Made by a program: the position numbers and the translations under genes | DNA from: Syntrophomonadaceae bacterium | GTDB taxonomy: Bacteria; Bacillota; Dethiobacteria; DTU022; UBA8154 | DNA: 49,357 bases | Direction: 5' to 3' | Assembly: GCA_003556225.1 (NCBI GenBank) | Contig: PWRN01000058.1 | Span: 1 to 49,357, forward strand | Shown here: positions 22,260 through 31,167 of the stretch, in pieces | How positions within the stretch are numbered: position 1 is the first letter of the stretch | Layout: each line of letters starts with the position of its first letter | The notes under the pieces: model-generated | What the model was told of the DNA's origin: nothing | Seen by the model: only the letters and a program-made list of their open reading frames with translations | The model's database searches: none

Positions 22260-22973
22260 ATGGAAATACCGACGGTAATAGATTTTTTTAAGCAGCGTGG
22301 AATACCTTTGACCCGGGAACAGGCGCGGTTGTTTTTGGTTCATAAGAAATTCCTGCAGCAGGAAAACAAGCGAATAAATTTAACGCGGATTACCGAAGAA
22401 GCGAGAATGCTGGAAGAACACTTTTGGGATTCCGTAGCTTGTCTGGAGCAGGGCCGTTCCTTTATCGGATCGACCTTGTTAGATATAGGAACGGGAGCCG
22501 GCTTTCCAGGTGTTCCCATCAAAATTCTCTTTCCCGAGATTCAGCTGACCCTGATGGAATCAGCCGGAAGAAGAGCAGCATACTTGAGGCAGCTGGTTCG
22601 TGAATTAAACCTTGAGGGGATAGAGGTTATCCAGCATCGGGCAGAAGAGTTTGGCAGGAATAAGGGGAGAGAGATGTACTCCTGGGTTGTGGCCAGGGCT
22701 TTGGCGCCTTTAGTGACTGGTGTTGAGCTCGCTCTTCCATTAGTCCAGGTAAACGGGTTTTTCTGGGCATACAAGGGGCGGGATTACCAACAAGAGTTGG
22801 AGGAAGCCCGGACGGTTATTGCTAGATGCGGCGGCCTACTGGAGGCGGTTATGCCTTACCAACTACCCGGGGAATCCATCCACAGGAATGTCTTGGTTTT
22901 TAAAAAGGAAAAACCTGCGGAGACAGCTTTACCGCGAAAAAGTGGAATGCCGCAAAAACGTCCGTTGTACTGA
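22260..22973 (+). CDS. rsmG: 16S rRNA (guanine(527)-N7)-methyltransferase RsmG
   Basis: INLTRITEEARMLEEHFWDSVACLEQ...LLDIGTGAGFPGVPIKILFPEIQLTLMESAGRRAAYLRQL. Confidence 0.95.
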   Translation: MEIPTVIDFFKQRGIPLTREQARLFLVHKKFLQQENKRINLTRITEEARMLEEHFWDSVACLEQGRSFIGSTLLDIGTGAGFPGVPIKILFPEIQLTLMESAGRRAAYLRQLVRELNLEGIEVIQHRAEEFGRNKGREMYSWVVARALAPLVTGVELALPLVQVNGFFWAYKGRDYQQELEEARTVIARCGGLLEAVMPYQLPGESIHRNVLVFKKEKPAETALPRKSGMPQKRPLY

Positions 22974-23050
22974 GATTTTCTAATAGCGGCAATTAATCAC
23001 AAAAAGTCCGTCGATAGGTGTAAATTCTTTCAGGAAGGGGGTGAAGAACG

Positions 23051-23944
23051 GTGAAAGAGCACTTTGATAAAATAATGGGCATGCAAGGCAAGGAATTTAG
23101 TGTGGAAAACATCAGGTCTGTGCCCCTGGATAAGATTAGAACAAACCCATATCAGCCGAGAAAGGACTTTGAGCAGGGGAAAATTGAAGAGTTGGCTCAA
23201 TCCATCAAAACGTATGGACTGCTTCAGCCCGTTGTTCTTTCCTCGGATCAGGACGAATACTATCTTGTTGCAGGAGAACGAAGATATTTGGCCTGTAAAT
23301 TTCTGGGATGGGTTGAAATCCCTGCCATCATCCGTAAGTACTCTCATAGTTCCATGGTGGCCGTGGCTTTGATTGAGAATATCCAGCGAGAAGATTTAAA
23401 CTTCCTGGAAGAGGCAGAAGGGTATCGCAGGTTAATGGAAGATTTTCATTTTACCCAGGAAGTCCTGGCACAGCGGTTAGGTAAAAGCCAATCGAGTATC
23501 GCGAACAAACTGCGCCTGCTTAAACTTTCTGAAGAAGTCAAAAACCTGTTAAAGACGGAAAAACTGTCGGAGCGGCATGCCCGTGCTTTATTAAAACTAA
23601 GCTGTCCGCAAAAGCAAAAAGAAGTCGTGGAACAGATCATGAGCGAAGCGATGAGCGTGAAAGAAACAGAGATGCTGGTAGAAGATATCCAAAGAATGCA
23701 AGACAATGCAAGCGCGGGAAGTTCCGGGAACAAGGTTCCCGGGGCTGTTCAACCCCGGGAACCACAAAAGAAAGTTGTGGTTCGGGACGCGCGAATATTT
23801 TTAAATACGATGCGGCAGGCCGTAAAAATGATCAGGCGGTCGGGACTCTATCCCCAGGTCAGCGAGACAGAAGATGAAACCTGCTGGGAGGTGCGTATCC
23901 GTCTTCCAAAACCAAACAGCAAGAAGGTGGTCTTTAAGGATTAG
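23051..23944 (+). CDS. noc: Nucleoid occlusion protein Noc (ParB family)
   Basis: ParB-N VPLDKIRTNPYQPRKDFEQGKIEELAQSIKTYGLLQPVVL; HTH LAQRLGKSQSSIANKLRLLKLSEEV; lies between rsmG and soj; GTG start. Confidence 0.9.
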   Translation: MKEHFDKIMGMQGKEFSVENIRSVPLDKIRTNPYQPRKDFEQGKIEELAQSIKTYGLLQPVVLSSDQDEYYLVAGERRYLACKFLGWVEIPAIIRKYSHSSMVAVALIENIQREDLNFLEEAEGYRRLMEDFHFTQEVLAQRLGKSQSSIANKLRLLKLSEEVKNLLKTEKLSERHARALLKLSCPQKQKEVVEQIMSEAMSVKETEMLVEDIQRMQDNASAGSSGNKVPGAVQPREPQKKVVVRDARIFLNTMRQAVKMIRRSGLYPQVSETEDETCWEVRIRLPKPNSKKVVFKD

Positions 23945-24062
23945 ACATACAGCGATCGGGGCGCTGGACACCTGCTATGAAATAACCTTTGAAAAACTTC
24001 TTAGAGACATAAAACAGAAAGAAGCGTAATTCCGTACATAATCATAGAGAAAAGCAGGGCTA

Positions 24063-24094
24063 CAAAACCGGACTCAAACCGGTTTTTGTTTTTT
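24063..24094 (+). terminator. Intrinsic terminator between noc and soj
   Basis: AAAACCGG-ACTCAA-ACCGGTTTT then TGTTTTTT. Confidence 0.8.
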
Positions 24095-24175
24095 AGAGAA
24101 GGAACTTCTTTTGTGGTTACCGAATATATCTGAAAGCTGTGATCTGATAGCGTGTCAACAAATGAGGTGAAGCGC

Positions 24176-24934
24176 ATGCAGGGAGTCCTGGCCATCACGA
24201 ATCAAAAAGGAGGCGTGGGCAAAACGACTACAGCAGTGAATCTAAGCGCCTATTTGGCCAGCATGGGTAAGAAAGTTTTACTGCTGGATATTGACCCCCA
24301 GGGAAATACCACCAGCGGCATAGGCCTGGATAAAGATTCCGTAAAAGGATGTATCTATGATGCCCTGATCAATGAAGTCTTTGTGAAGCAGGTTATTTAC
24401 AAAACAGGGCAAGCGGGGTTACATATTATACCGGCAACCATTCAGCTGGCTGGCGCAGAGATAGAGCTCGTCCCGACGCTTTCACGCGAAGTCAGGCTCA
24501 AGACCGTGATCGAACCGGTTCGAGATGCCTATGATTTTATGATTATCGATTGCCCACCATCCCTGGGCCTTTTAACCCTCAATGCCTTAACGGCGGCCGA
24601 TACGGTTTTGGTCCCCATCCAATGTGAATACTATGCCCTGGAAGGATTGGGCCAACTAGTAAATACCATCAACCTGGTCAAGAAACACTTGAACAAGAAC
24701 TTAACCATTGGCGGGGTTCTTTTAACCATGTACGATACGCGCACCAACCTATCCTTTCAGGTAGCCGAAGAGGTCAGGCGCTACTTTGGAGAGTTGGTTT
24801 TCCAGGCCGTGATCCCGAGAAACGTCCGCCTGAGCGAGGCACCCAGCCATGGACAGGCAATTATTGATTACGATCCAAAAAGTAAGGGGGCAGAAATATA
24901 TCAAGCACTTGCTGAGGAGGTGATTAGTCGTTGA
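24176..24934 (+). CDS. soj: Chromosome partitioning ATPase ParA/Soj
   Basis: LAITNQKGGVGKTTTAVNLSAYLASMGKKVLLLDIDPQGNTTSGIG; IDCPPSLGLLTLNALTAAD; ATG 24176 behind GAGGTG. Confidence 0.97.
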   Translation: MQGVLAITNQKGGVGKTTTAVNLSAYLASMGKKVLLLDIDPQGNTTSGIGLDKDSVKGCIYDALINEVFVKQVIYKTGQAGLHIIPATIQLAGAEIELVPTLSREVRLKTVIEPVRDAYDFMIIDCPPSLGLLTLNALTAADTVLVPIQCEYYALEGLGQLVNTINLVKKHLNKNLTIGGVLLTMYDTRTNLSFQVAEEVRRYFGELVFQAVIPRNVRLSEAPSHGQAIIDYDPKSKGAEIYQALAEEVISR

Positions 24935-25845
24935 ACAAAAAGAAGCCATCCAAAGGATTGGGCAGAGGGCTGGGAGCGATTTTTACTGATCTGCAGGAAA
25001 CAGATGCTCCACCACAGGATACGGTATACGTCCAAGAAATCCCGCTGGATAAAATTGCGCCGAACCCCAGGCAGCCCAGGAAAGGGTTTGATCCTGGAAA
25101 GATCAAGGAGTTGGCAGAAACCATTGCCACGCATGGCGTCATTCAGCCCGTGGTTGTCCAAAAATCTGGTGACGGCTACCTCTTAATTGCCGGGGAGCGC
25201 AGGGTTCGCGCCTCGACCATGGCGGGGTTAACCCATATACCCGCCTTAGTCAAAGACTACAGCAGTGCAGAAATAATGGAAATAACCCTGGTCGAGAACC
25301 TGCAGCGGGAAGATCTTAATCCTATCGAAGAAGCACTAGCCTATCAACAGCTCATCGATGAGTTTGGTTTGACCCAGGAAAAACTGGCCGGCAGGCTGGG
25401 GAAAAGCCGCTCAGCCATTACCAACGCACTGCGCCTGCTGGCATTGGACGATGAGATGAAGCAGTATGTTCTGGAGGGGCGGCTGACTGCGGGACAGATT
25501 CGTCCTCTTTTGACATTGGACAGCAAAGATGAGCAAAAAGCGCTGGCACGTAGTGCTGTTAAGCATCACTGGAGCACGCGGAAAATTGAAGCTGTTGCAC
25601 AAAAGATCAAAGCCGGACATGCGATAGAAAAACGTGCTGCCGAGGACGAAAGGGCCGTCGAAAATGGCGATCAAAACCATGTTGAGCAGCTAGTTCTCCA
25701 TGACATCCTTGAGCGAATGAGAAGATATTACGGGACAAAAGTATCCATAAAAAGAGGAAAACGGGAAGGAAAAATTGAATTATCCTTTTTTGGCGACGAG
25801 GATCTGGGGCGGCTGGTGCAGTTGATGTTACATGAAGAGGTTTAA
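24931..25845 (+). CDS. parB: Chromosome partitioning protein ParB/Spo0J
   Basis: KGLGRGLGAIF; IPLDKIAPNPRQPRKGFDPGKIKELAETIATHGVIQPVVV; TTG start overlapping the soj TGA. Confidence 0.96.
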   Translation: MNKKKPSKGLGRGLGAIFTDLQETDAPPQDTVYVQEIPLDKIAPNPRQPRKGFDPGKIKELAETIATHGVIQPVVVQKSGDGYLLIAGERRVRASTMAGLTHIPALVKDYSSAEIMEITLVENLQREDLNPIEEALAYQQLIDEFGLTQEKLAGRLGKSRSAITNALRLLALDDEMKQYVLEGRLTAGQIRPLLTLDSKDEQKALARSAVKHHWSTRKIEAVAQKIKAGHAIEKRAAEDERAVENGDQNHVEQLVLHDILERMRRYYGTKVSIKRGKREGKIELSFFGDEDLGRLVQLMLHEEV

Positions 25846-26020
25846 GCGACGGAAGCGCCATGACGGCGATTCGCTGTGCTCTTTGACGCAGTTCGACGCA
25901 GCCGTATTTCAAACATTGTCCTTTTCGAGCTGGCGAACCAACGCCTCGCCTGAGAACGCATAAGTAGTGGAGTTTTTGGCTCAATATCACAGATTTAATA
26001 ATTTTCTGCTAAGAAGGCAA

Positions 26021-26036
26021 TGTTTCACGTGAAACA
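26021..26036. other. parS: parS centromere site
   Basis: Exact 16-bp palindrome TGTTTCACGTGAAACA, 175 bp after parB. Confidence 0.97.
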
Positions 26037-26197
26037 TTATCTCCACATGACGGTCCGGTTAAAGCCGGCCGGGGTTTTACGTAACGGATGCTGTAATTTT
26101 AAAAATGACGCCCTGCTGCATTTGCCAGGCCTCGTCTTATTTGAACCTTGCGGAGATGTAACCATCAAGTAAAAGCTGCATGGAGGTGAAGTGTCTT

Positions 26198-27115
26198 TTG
26201 CCAGACAAGCATCGCAAGAAGCTTTTTACAATCATCGTTATCCCCCACAACGAAGAAACGGTGTTGAATCTTCGCATTCCTCTATACCTTTTCCAGGCCA
26301 TGGGTATTTTGCTGGTCTGCGGGCTGGTTTGCGGGCATCTGTGGCTCAGCGATGTCCTGCATGTTCAAGAAAATGCAACAGAGATCAGTCGCTTGCAGGC
26401 GACCAATCGCGCGTTGCACGAAGATATTGATCGCATGACCATGGAGACGGAAAGGCTGTTGGAGCACGTGCAGGAGATGGAGCTGCTGACCCTGGAAGTG
26501 CGGGAAATGATTGATCTCCCTGCCGGAGAAAGAAGGCAAGAAGAGGCGGGATGGGATGTTTTTTTGACCAGCAACGAGCAGCCCGGGTTGCTGGCCAGTC
26601 GAGGCGGAAACCCAGTGATCGCGCGCAACATGTCCAACATATCTCATCTACAGGGCTTTTTGCCAGAATTCAATGAAGATCTCTCTCAACTGAGAGAGGA
26701 TATTCGCGATCACCAGCGAGAAATGGCATCTACCCCTTCAATCTGGCCGGCCCAGGGCCGGGTGACGTCGGAGTTTGGCCCTCGTGCATCGCCTTTTACC
26801 GGGCGCAGAGAATTCCATTACGGCATTGACATTGCGGGGCCCCGGGGTTCACTTATCGTTGCTGCCGCCCAAGGAAAAGTAGATGTTGCTACATATCGAC
26901 GCGGTATGGGCAATACGGTTATCATTGAGCATGGCTACGGATACCGGACTGTTTATGCGCACCTTTCCGGTTTTGCTGTTGCCCCGGGGCATGTTGTGGA
27001 AAAAGGAGAGAAAATCGGCTACATGGGAAGCACAGGGTTTAGCACGGGACCTCACCTGCACTATGAAGTACATGTTAACGGGGTGGCCGTGGATCCCCGA
27101 AACTTTTTCCCTTAG
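26198..27115 (+). CDS. M23 family metallopeptidase with N-terminal TM helix and coiled coil
   Basis: EFGPRASPFTGRREFHYGIDIAGPRGSLIVAAAQGKV...HGYGYRTVYAHLS...STGFSTGPHLHYEVHVNG. TTG 26198 has good SD spacing; ORF opens at ATG 26180. Confidence 0.9.
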   Translation: MPDKHRKKLFTIIVIPHNEETVLNLRIPLYLFQAMGILLVCGLVCGHLWLSDVLHVQENATEISRLQATNRALHEDIDRMTMETERLLEHVQEMELLTLEVREMIDLPAGERRQEEAGWDVFLTSNEQPGLLASRGGNPVIARNMSNISHLQGFLPEFNEDLSQLREDIRDHQREMASTPSIWPAQGRVTSEFGPRASPFTGRREFHYGIDIAGPRGSLIVAAAQGKVDVATYRRGMGNTVIIEHGYGYRTVYAHLSGFAVAPGHVVEKGEKIGYMGSTGFSTGPHLHYEVHVNGVAVDPRNFFP

Positions 27116-27296
27116 AATCCTGGGAGCTGGGAATAACAAAGGCGGTTTTCGGTGTTTACTGCGGCGAACTCCGGGTGTGGGTGCGGCTTTAACGCAGAGG
27201 AGGCGTTTCCCTCTTGAGCGGTCTCCGGATGGCGTCGAGCTGTGCATGTCTGTGCATGTCGTATTCTCACCGCGATCAATTGCGCGGTGACCGCAT

Positions 27297-27833
27297 GTGA
27301 TCTTGATAAAAAGTGAGGCGAGGGGTTTGTTCAAAAAAAGGAAGTCGTCTGATCCCCGCAAAATCGATACCTTTATCGGAAAAGAAACCAAGATGTCCGG
27401 AAGCTTAAATGCCAAGGGAACAATCAGGATCGACGGCGGTTTCGAGGGAGAGATTGTTTCCCAGGGCGATGTGATCATCGGTGGCGAAGCCCAGCTAAAG
27501 GCCCGGGTGACCGGGAGAAACGTGACCCTTGGAGGCAGAGTCGAAGGCGATGTGCAGGCAGAGAACAAGTTGGAAATACTCAACAAGGGAGAGCTGTTCG
27601 GTAATATTCATACGGGGACCCTGGCGATTGAAGAAGGGGGCTATTTTACTGGGCTGTGCAATATGACAGGCAGCAACAAGAAAAATTTTGCCCCCAGCCA
27701 AGAAAGTGAGGGAGAGCAAACTGCAGATTTGACTCGCGACGGGGCAGAACGGGATGATGAGCAAACCGCTCCGGGGGAGGCGGCGCAAAAGAGCCCAATG
27801 CCTGCTGAAAAGGTAGGGGGAGAGCGTCGCTGA
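27297..27833 (+). CDS. Bactofilin (polymer-forming cytoskeletal protein)
   Basis: IDTFIGKETKMSGSLNAKGTIRIDGGFEGEIVSQGDVIIGGEAQLKARVTGRNVTLGGRVEGDVQAENKLEILNKGELFGNI; TTG at 27327 is an alternative start. Confidence 0.92.
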   Translation: MILIKSEARGLFKKRKSSDPRKIDTFIGKETKMSGSLNAKGTIRIDGGFEGEIVSQGDVIIGGEAQLKARVTGRNVTLGGRVEGDVQAENKLEILNKGELFGNIHTGTLAIEEGGYFTGLCNMTGSNKKNFAPSQESEGEQTADLTRDGAERDDEQTAPGEAAQKSPMPAEKVGGERR

Positions 27834-28600
27834 ATATTTGCCTGGCAAAAATCGCTGATGGCAGTAGTAAGCTCTGACGTTTCATTTACCGGGGCACAAG
27901 TGTTTTCCCTATCCTTTTTTGCTTCCTGGAAAATTTTTTTACGTAGCTAAGCACGCAGCGGTTTTAGATAAGCTGCGGTGACTTGCTGCCGGGACTTCGT
28001 TGGCGAACCTGGCAATTATGGAGGTGTAGGAAGCCAACGGTGGTTTTTTGTGCTTTTCCAGCTTAAGTATTTTACGACAAGCTTTTGTTTTGATGTGGGT
28101 GATTTCAAGCTGCCTGAAAAAACTGCTCGCTGCGCTCGCTCGGACAGTTGACGCGGCCAGGCGGGACCCGTTATGCTCTCGGTGATTCATAGAAATCTTG
28201 CTTTTACCGGGGGAGTGCAAAAACCGGAAAGATATAGAACTCAGCGAAATGGCTGCATTTGTGAAAAATAATCGCGCTCCTTACAGCCATCTGCCAGCCA
28301 TCTGCAGACTTGCAAGTTGCCGCAAATGAAGGGAGATGAGCTGCAGGCAGGAAAATAAGAAGAGAGAACCAGCCGAAATGGTCCACTACCCTGCAGTGGA
28401 CCGAAGCTGAGAGAGATAAGCATTTCTCCAATCACGCAGAAGACATTTGAGCAAGAAAAACCCCCGGTAAAATTGCTTTGAGCAATAAACCATAACCAGC
28501 AACCAGGAGACGGAAGGTCATAGCCGGGCGGATCCGGTTTGCCCATTGTTCTCCTTGCATGGACAAAAATTCGTATGATTGAAGAAATTAATGAATCGCA

Positions 28601-28715
28601 TGATCAAGCTTGCCCAGGAATGAACTCTCTTTCCCAGGCGCGCCCCTGCGAACATAGGATTTGCTTTCATCAGAAGGTGCGCATGGATCTCAGCAAAGCC
28701 GCCTCAAAGTGTTTG
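28601..28715 (+). repeat. Intergenic repeat copy A
   Basis: TGATCAAGCTTGCCCAGGAATGAACTCTCTTTCCC...GGATTTGC...AGAAGGTGCGCATGGATCTCAGCAAAGCCGCCTCAAA aligns along its length with 41704-41810. Confidence 0.75.
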
Positions 28716-28734
28716 AATGAGCGTAGCGAGGGAG

Positions 28735-28820
28735 TTTTTGATGCGTCCTGAAACCTCGGGCACCGAGACAAGCCCTTTCGCAAATCCAGTGAGCCGAGGG
28801 CAAGCATGGGAAACGGCAGT
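28735..28820 (-). repeat. Intergenic repeat copy C, diverged and inverted relative to A
   Basis: Reverse complement reads GTTTCCCATGCTTGCCCTCGGC...GGATTTGC...GGTTTCAG...CATCAAA, sharing TTTCCC-TGCTTGCCCTCGGC and GATTTGC...GGTTTCAG with copy B. Confidence 0.6.
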
Positions 28821-28914
28821 GATACCTGAATAAACTTAATAGCCATATAAATGAAAATGGGCTCTTACTTTTAGCACAAGCAAGACTACTATATTGCACA
28901 AGGAGAAAGGAATT

Positions 28915-29307
28915 ATGTTTAAAATTCTGTTAGCAACCGACGGCTCCCCGCATGCAAAGAAAGTCATCAGAGACGCAGCGACGATTGCTGCTCCTCTGCG
29001 AGCAGAGGTGATTGTGTTGACGGTTGAAGACTGGACAGCCGTGGATAGGGACAGTGGTGCTAAAAGCAAAGAAGCCCTGGATCAGGCTGTTGCGGCTTTT
29101 AAAAAGAGCGACATAACTGTCGTGCCTTTGCTGCGCAAGGGAACTAAAAGGCCTGCGGATGTGATTGTTAAGGTAGCCAACGAATTTGATGTCGATCTCA
29201 TTATTCTGGGAAGCAGGGGTTTAAGGGGTATCCAGGAAATGTTTTTGGGCAGCGTCAGCCACAGAGTGGTCCATTTGGCCGAAAAAAATGTTATGGTGGT
29301 CAAATAG
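28915..29307 (+). CDS. Universal stress protein (UspA family)
   Basis: MFKILLATDGSPHAKKVIRDAATIAAPLRAEVIVLTV...LIILGSRGLRGIQEMFLGSVSHRVVHLAEKNVMVVK. Confidence 0.93.
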   Translation: MFKILLATDGSPHAKKVIRDAATIAAPLRAEVIVLTVEDWTAVDRDSGAKSKEALDQAVAAFKKSDITVVPLLRKGTKRPADVIVKVANEFDVDLIILGSRGLRGIQEMFLGSVSHRVVHLAEKNVMVVK

Positions 29308-29976
29308 CAGTACATGAAGGTCTAGACTATACAGGACAGGTGAATCGTGCTTCGCTGCTGTTTACTTGTTTGCCCTTAGCGAGCAAAGCTTTTGCCTTGC
29401 ATCTTACGTTTGTTTGCTTTACGCGCATGCCTGTCTAGAGCAGCACAACTTTTTGTCCGAATTCTTTCATAAGAATTTACTCCCATTTACTTTCCACAAA
29501 GATCGATCATTGCTCTTGACGATTCATGGCACATCTTTTGATTCATACCATCCCGCGTTCTCCGCAAAGCGTGAAACATCAGCTCCCCTGGACTCAACGG
29601 TTTAGCCAGGCTGGCGAACACTGGTCACACTACCGACAACTGTGTACACTCTTGGCATTTTGGCACAAGCGAAAAAGGGTTGGAGCAGCAAAACAAAGGT
29701 CTTTTGCTGTTTAAGACAAAGCAGCTTCCAATGCATCTAAAATGAGAAACGCAAAAATATACACAAAAAAGCAGGAATTATTTTAAAAAGTGGAGAACTA
29801 CTCCCGATGTAGCTTGACGATCGCCGCAAGTTCGGAAGCTGCGGGGAGCAGCACGAAGCGCCAGGACTCGTGGGTAAAGGTTTTATGTAACTCGCACAAA
29901 ACAGGACATTGTAGGACATTTCTGCAGGATGCTGAGAATGAGAGAAATCCGAAAATAATTTGGGAGGGAAGACTTC

Positions 29977-30630
29977 ATGCACATTATCCTGATGGGCCCC
30001 CCGGGTGCCGGCAAAGGAACGCAAGCCGAAATGCTGGCTAAAGAATATGCGATACCCCATGTATCTACGGGAGATATTTTTCGCAATGCCATCAAGGAGG
30101 GCACGGAAATGGGACTGAAAGCCAAAGAATATATGGATAAAGGGGCGCTGGTTCCCGACGAAGTCGTGGTTGGCATTGTCAAGGAAAGACTTCAAATGCC
30201 GGATTGTGCTGGCGGCGTGCTGCTGGATGGCTTTCCCCGGACATTGGAACAGGCAGAAGTACTGGATGAAGTGCTTCAGGAATTAAAGATGCAAATTGAC
30301 GCGGTGATTAACGTGGAGGTTGCAGAAGACGAACTGGTTGCCCGATTGACAGGACGACGGGTTTGCCAAAAATGCAACACCACGTACCATGTCAAGAACA
30401 ACCCGCCCAAGGTGAGAAATATTTGCGATCACTGTGGGGGAGAGCTTTACCAAAGAAGCGATGATACGGTTGAAACGGTGAAGGAGCGCTTGGCCGTCTA
30501 TAACACGCAGACGATGCCGATCATTGATTATTATAAACGGAAAGGGAACTATTTGAGCGTGGATGGTTCTCAGCCTATCGACAAGGTGTCCGAGGAGATT
30601 GTTGAAAAGCTGAAGCAAATAAAGGAGTAA
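29977..30630 (+). CDS. adk: Adenylate kinase with Zn-type lid
   Basis: MHIILMGPPGAGKGTQAEMLAKEYAIPHVSTGDIFR; DGFPRTLEQAE; lid CQKCNTTYHVKNNPPKVRNICDHCG. Confidence 0.97.
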   Translation: MHIILMGPPGAGKGTQAEMLAKEYAIPHVSTGDIFRNAIKEGTEMGLKAKEYMDKGALVPDEVVVGIVKERLQMPDCAGGVLLDGFPRTLEQAEVLDEVLQELKMQIDAVINVEVAEDELVARLTGRRVCQKCNTTYHVKNNPPKVRNICDHCGGELYQRSDDTVETVKERLAVYNTQTMPIIDYYKRKGNYLSVDGSQPIDKVSEEIVEKLKQIKE

Positions 30631-30922
30631 GCTGGCCTTATGCCAATGTGAAGGACTTTTTGGGCTTTCTTAGTATATTAGAAAACCGGTCCGGGTAAGC
30701 AGGTAGTGCTGTTTACCGCTGCCTCCGCCCGGCGCAGTTACAAAACAGGAAGAGGGTTTTTCGTAAAATGGGGCGGGTTCATACTCCGCCTCATTCTTGT
30801 CATGCACCTTTTTAGGCATGAACAACTTGCTGCCGGACGAATCTTTTCCCGGAAGCAAGATAGGCTTACAGGTAAAACAGGGACTGCAACGCATGAAATA
30901 AAGGCAAAGGGGGTGCCGGGGC

Positions 30923-31111
30923 GTGTATAAACTCGGTCAGCAAGTTAAAATGAAAAAAGGTCATCCCTGCGGCACCAATGCCTGGGAGATCATTCGAATC
31001 GGGATGGACTTTCGCATCAAATGTACTGGCTGTGGGCGGAGTGTGCTGATGCCCCGTTACCAGTTTGAACGTCGGGTTAAAGAGATCCTTGCTGAACCAA
31101 CAAAAGAGTAG
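30923..31111 (+). CDS. DUF951 family protein
   Basis: MYKLGQQVKMKKGHPCGTNAWEIIRIGMDFRIKCTGCGRSVLMPRYQFERRVKEIL; upstream of ychF. Confidence 0.88.
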   Translation: MYKLGQQVKMKKGHPCGTNAWEIIRIGMDFRIKCTGCGRSVLMPRYQFERRVKEILAEPTKE

Positions 31112-31167
31112 TTTCATGGCAGGGAATCGGAACATTGGAAATTTAAACCCCGAGTTAAGGAGGCGCT

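Noticed and set aside
26849-27586. 245-aa minus-strand ORF across M23 peptidase and bactofilin
   Set aside because: Spans two confidently assigned sense genes and their gap.
28690-28899. Small ORFs within the 27.8-28.9 kb gap
   Set aside because: No SD, no conserved motif, and partly composed of the repeat elements.
29565-29580. Possible second parS (GCGTGAAACATC)
   Set aside because: Only a half-site; the left arm does not match TGTTTCAC.
30670-30894. Possible SRP RNA or known ncRNA in the adk-DUF951 gap
   Set aside because: GGTCCGG-like fragment present but the conserved SRP domain IV GGAAGGAAGCAGCC sequence is absent.
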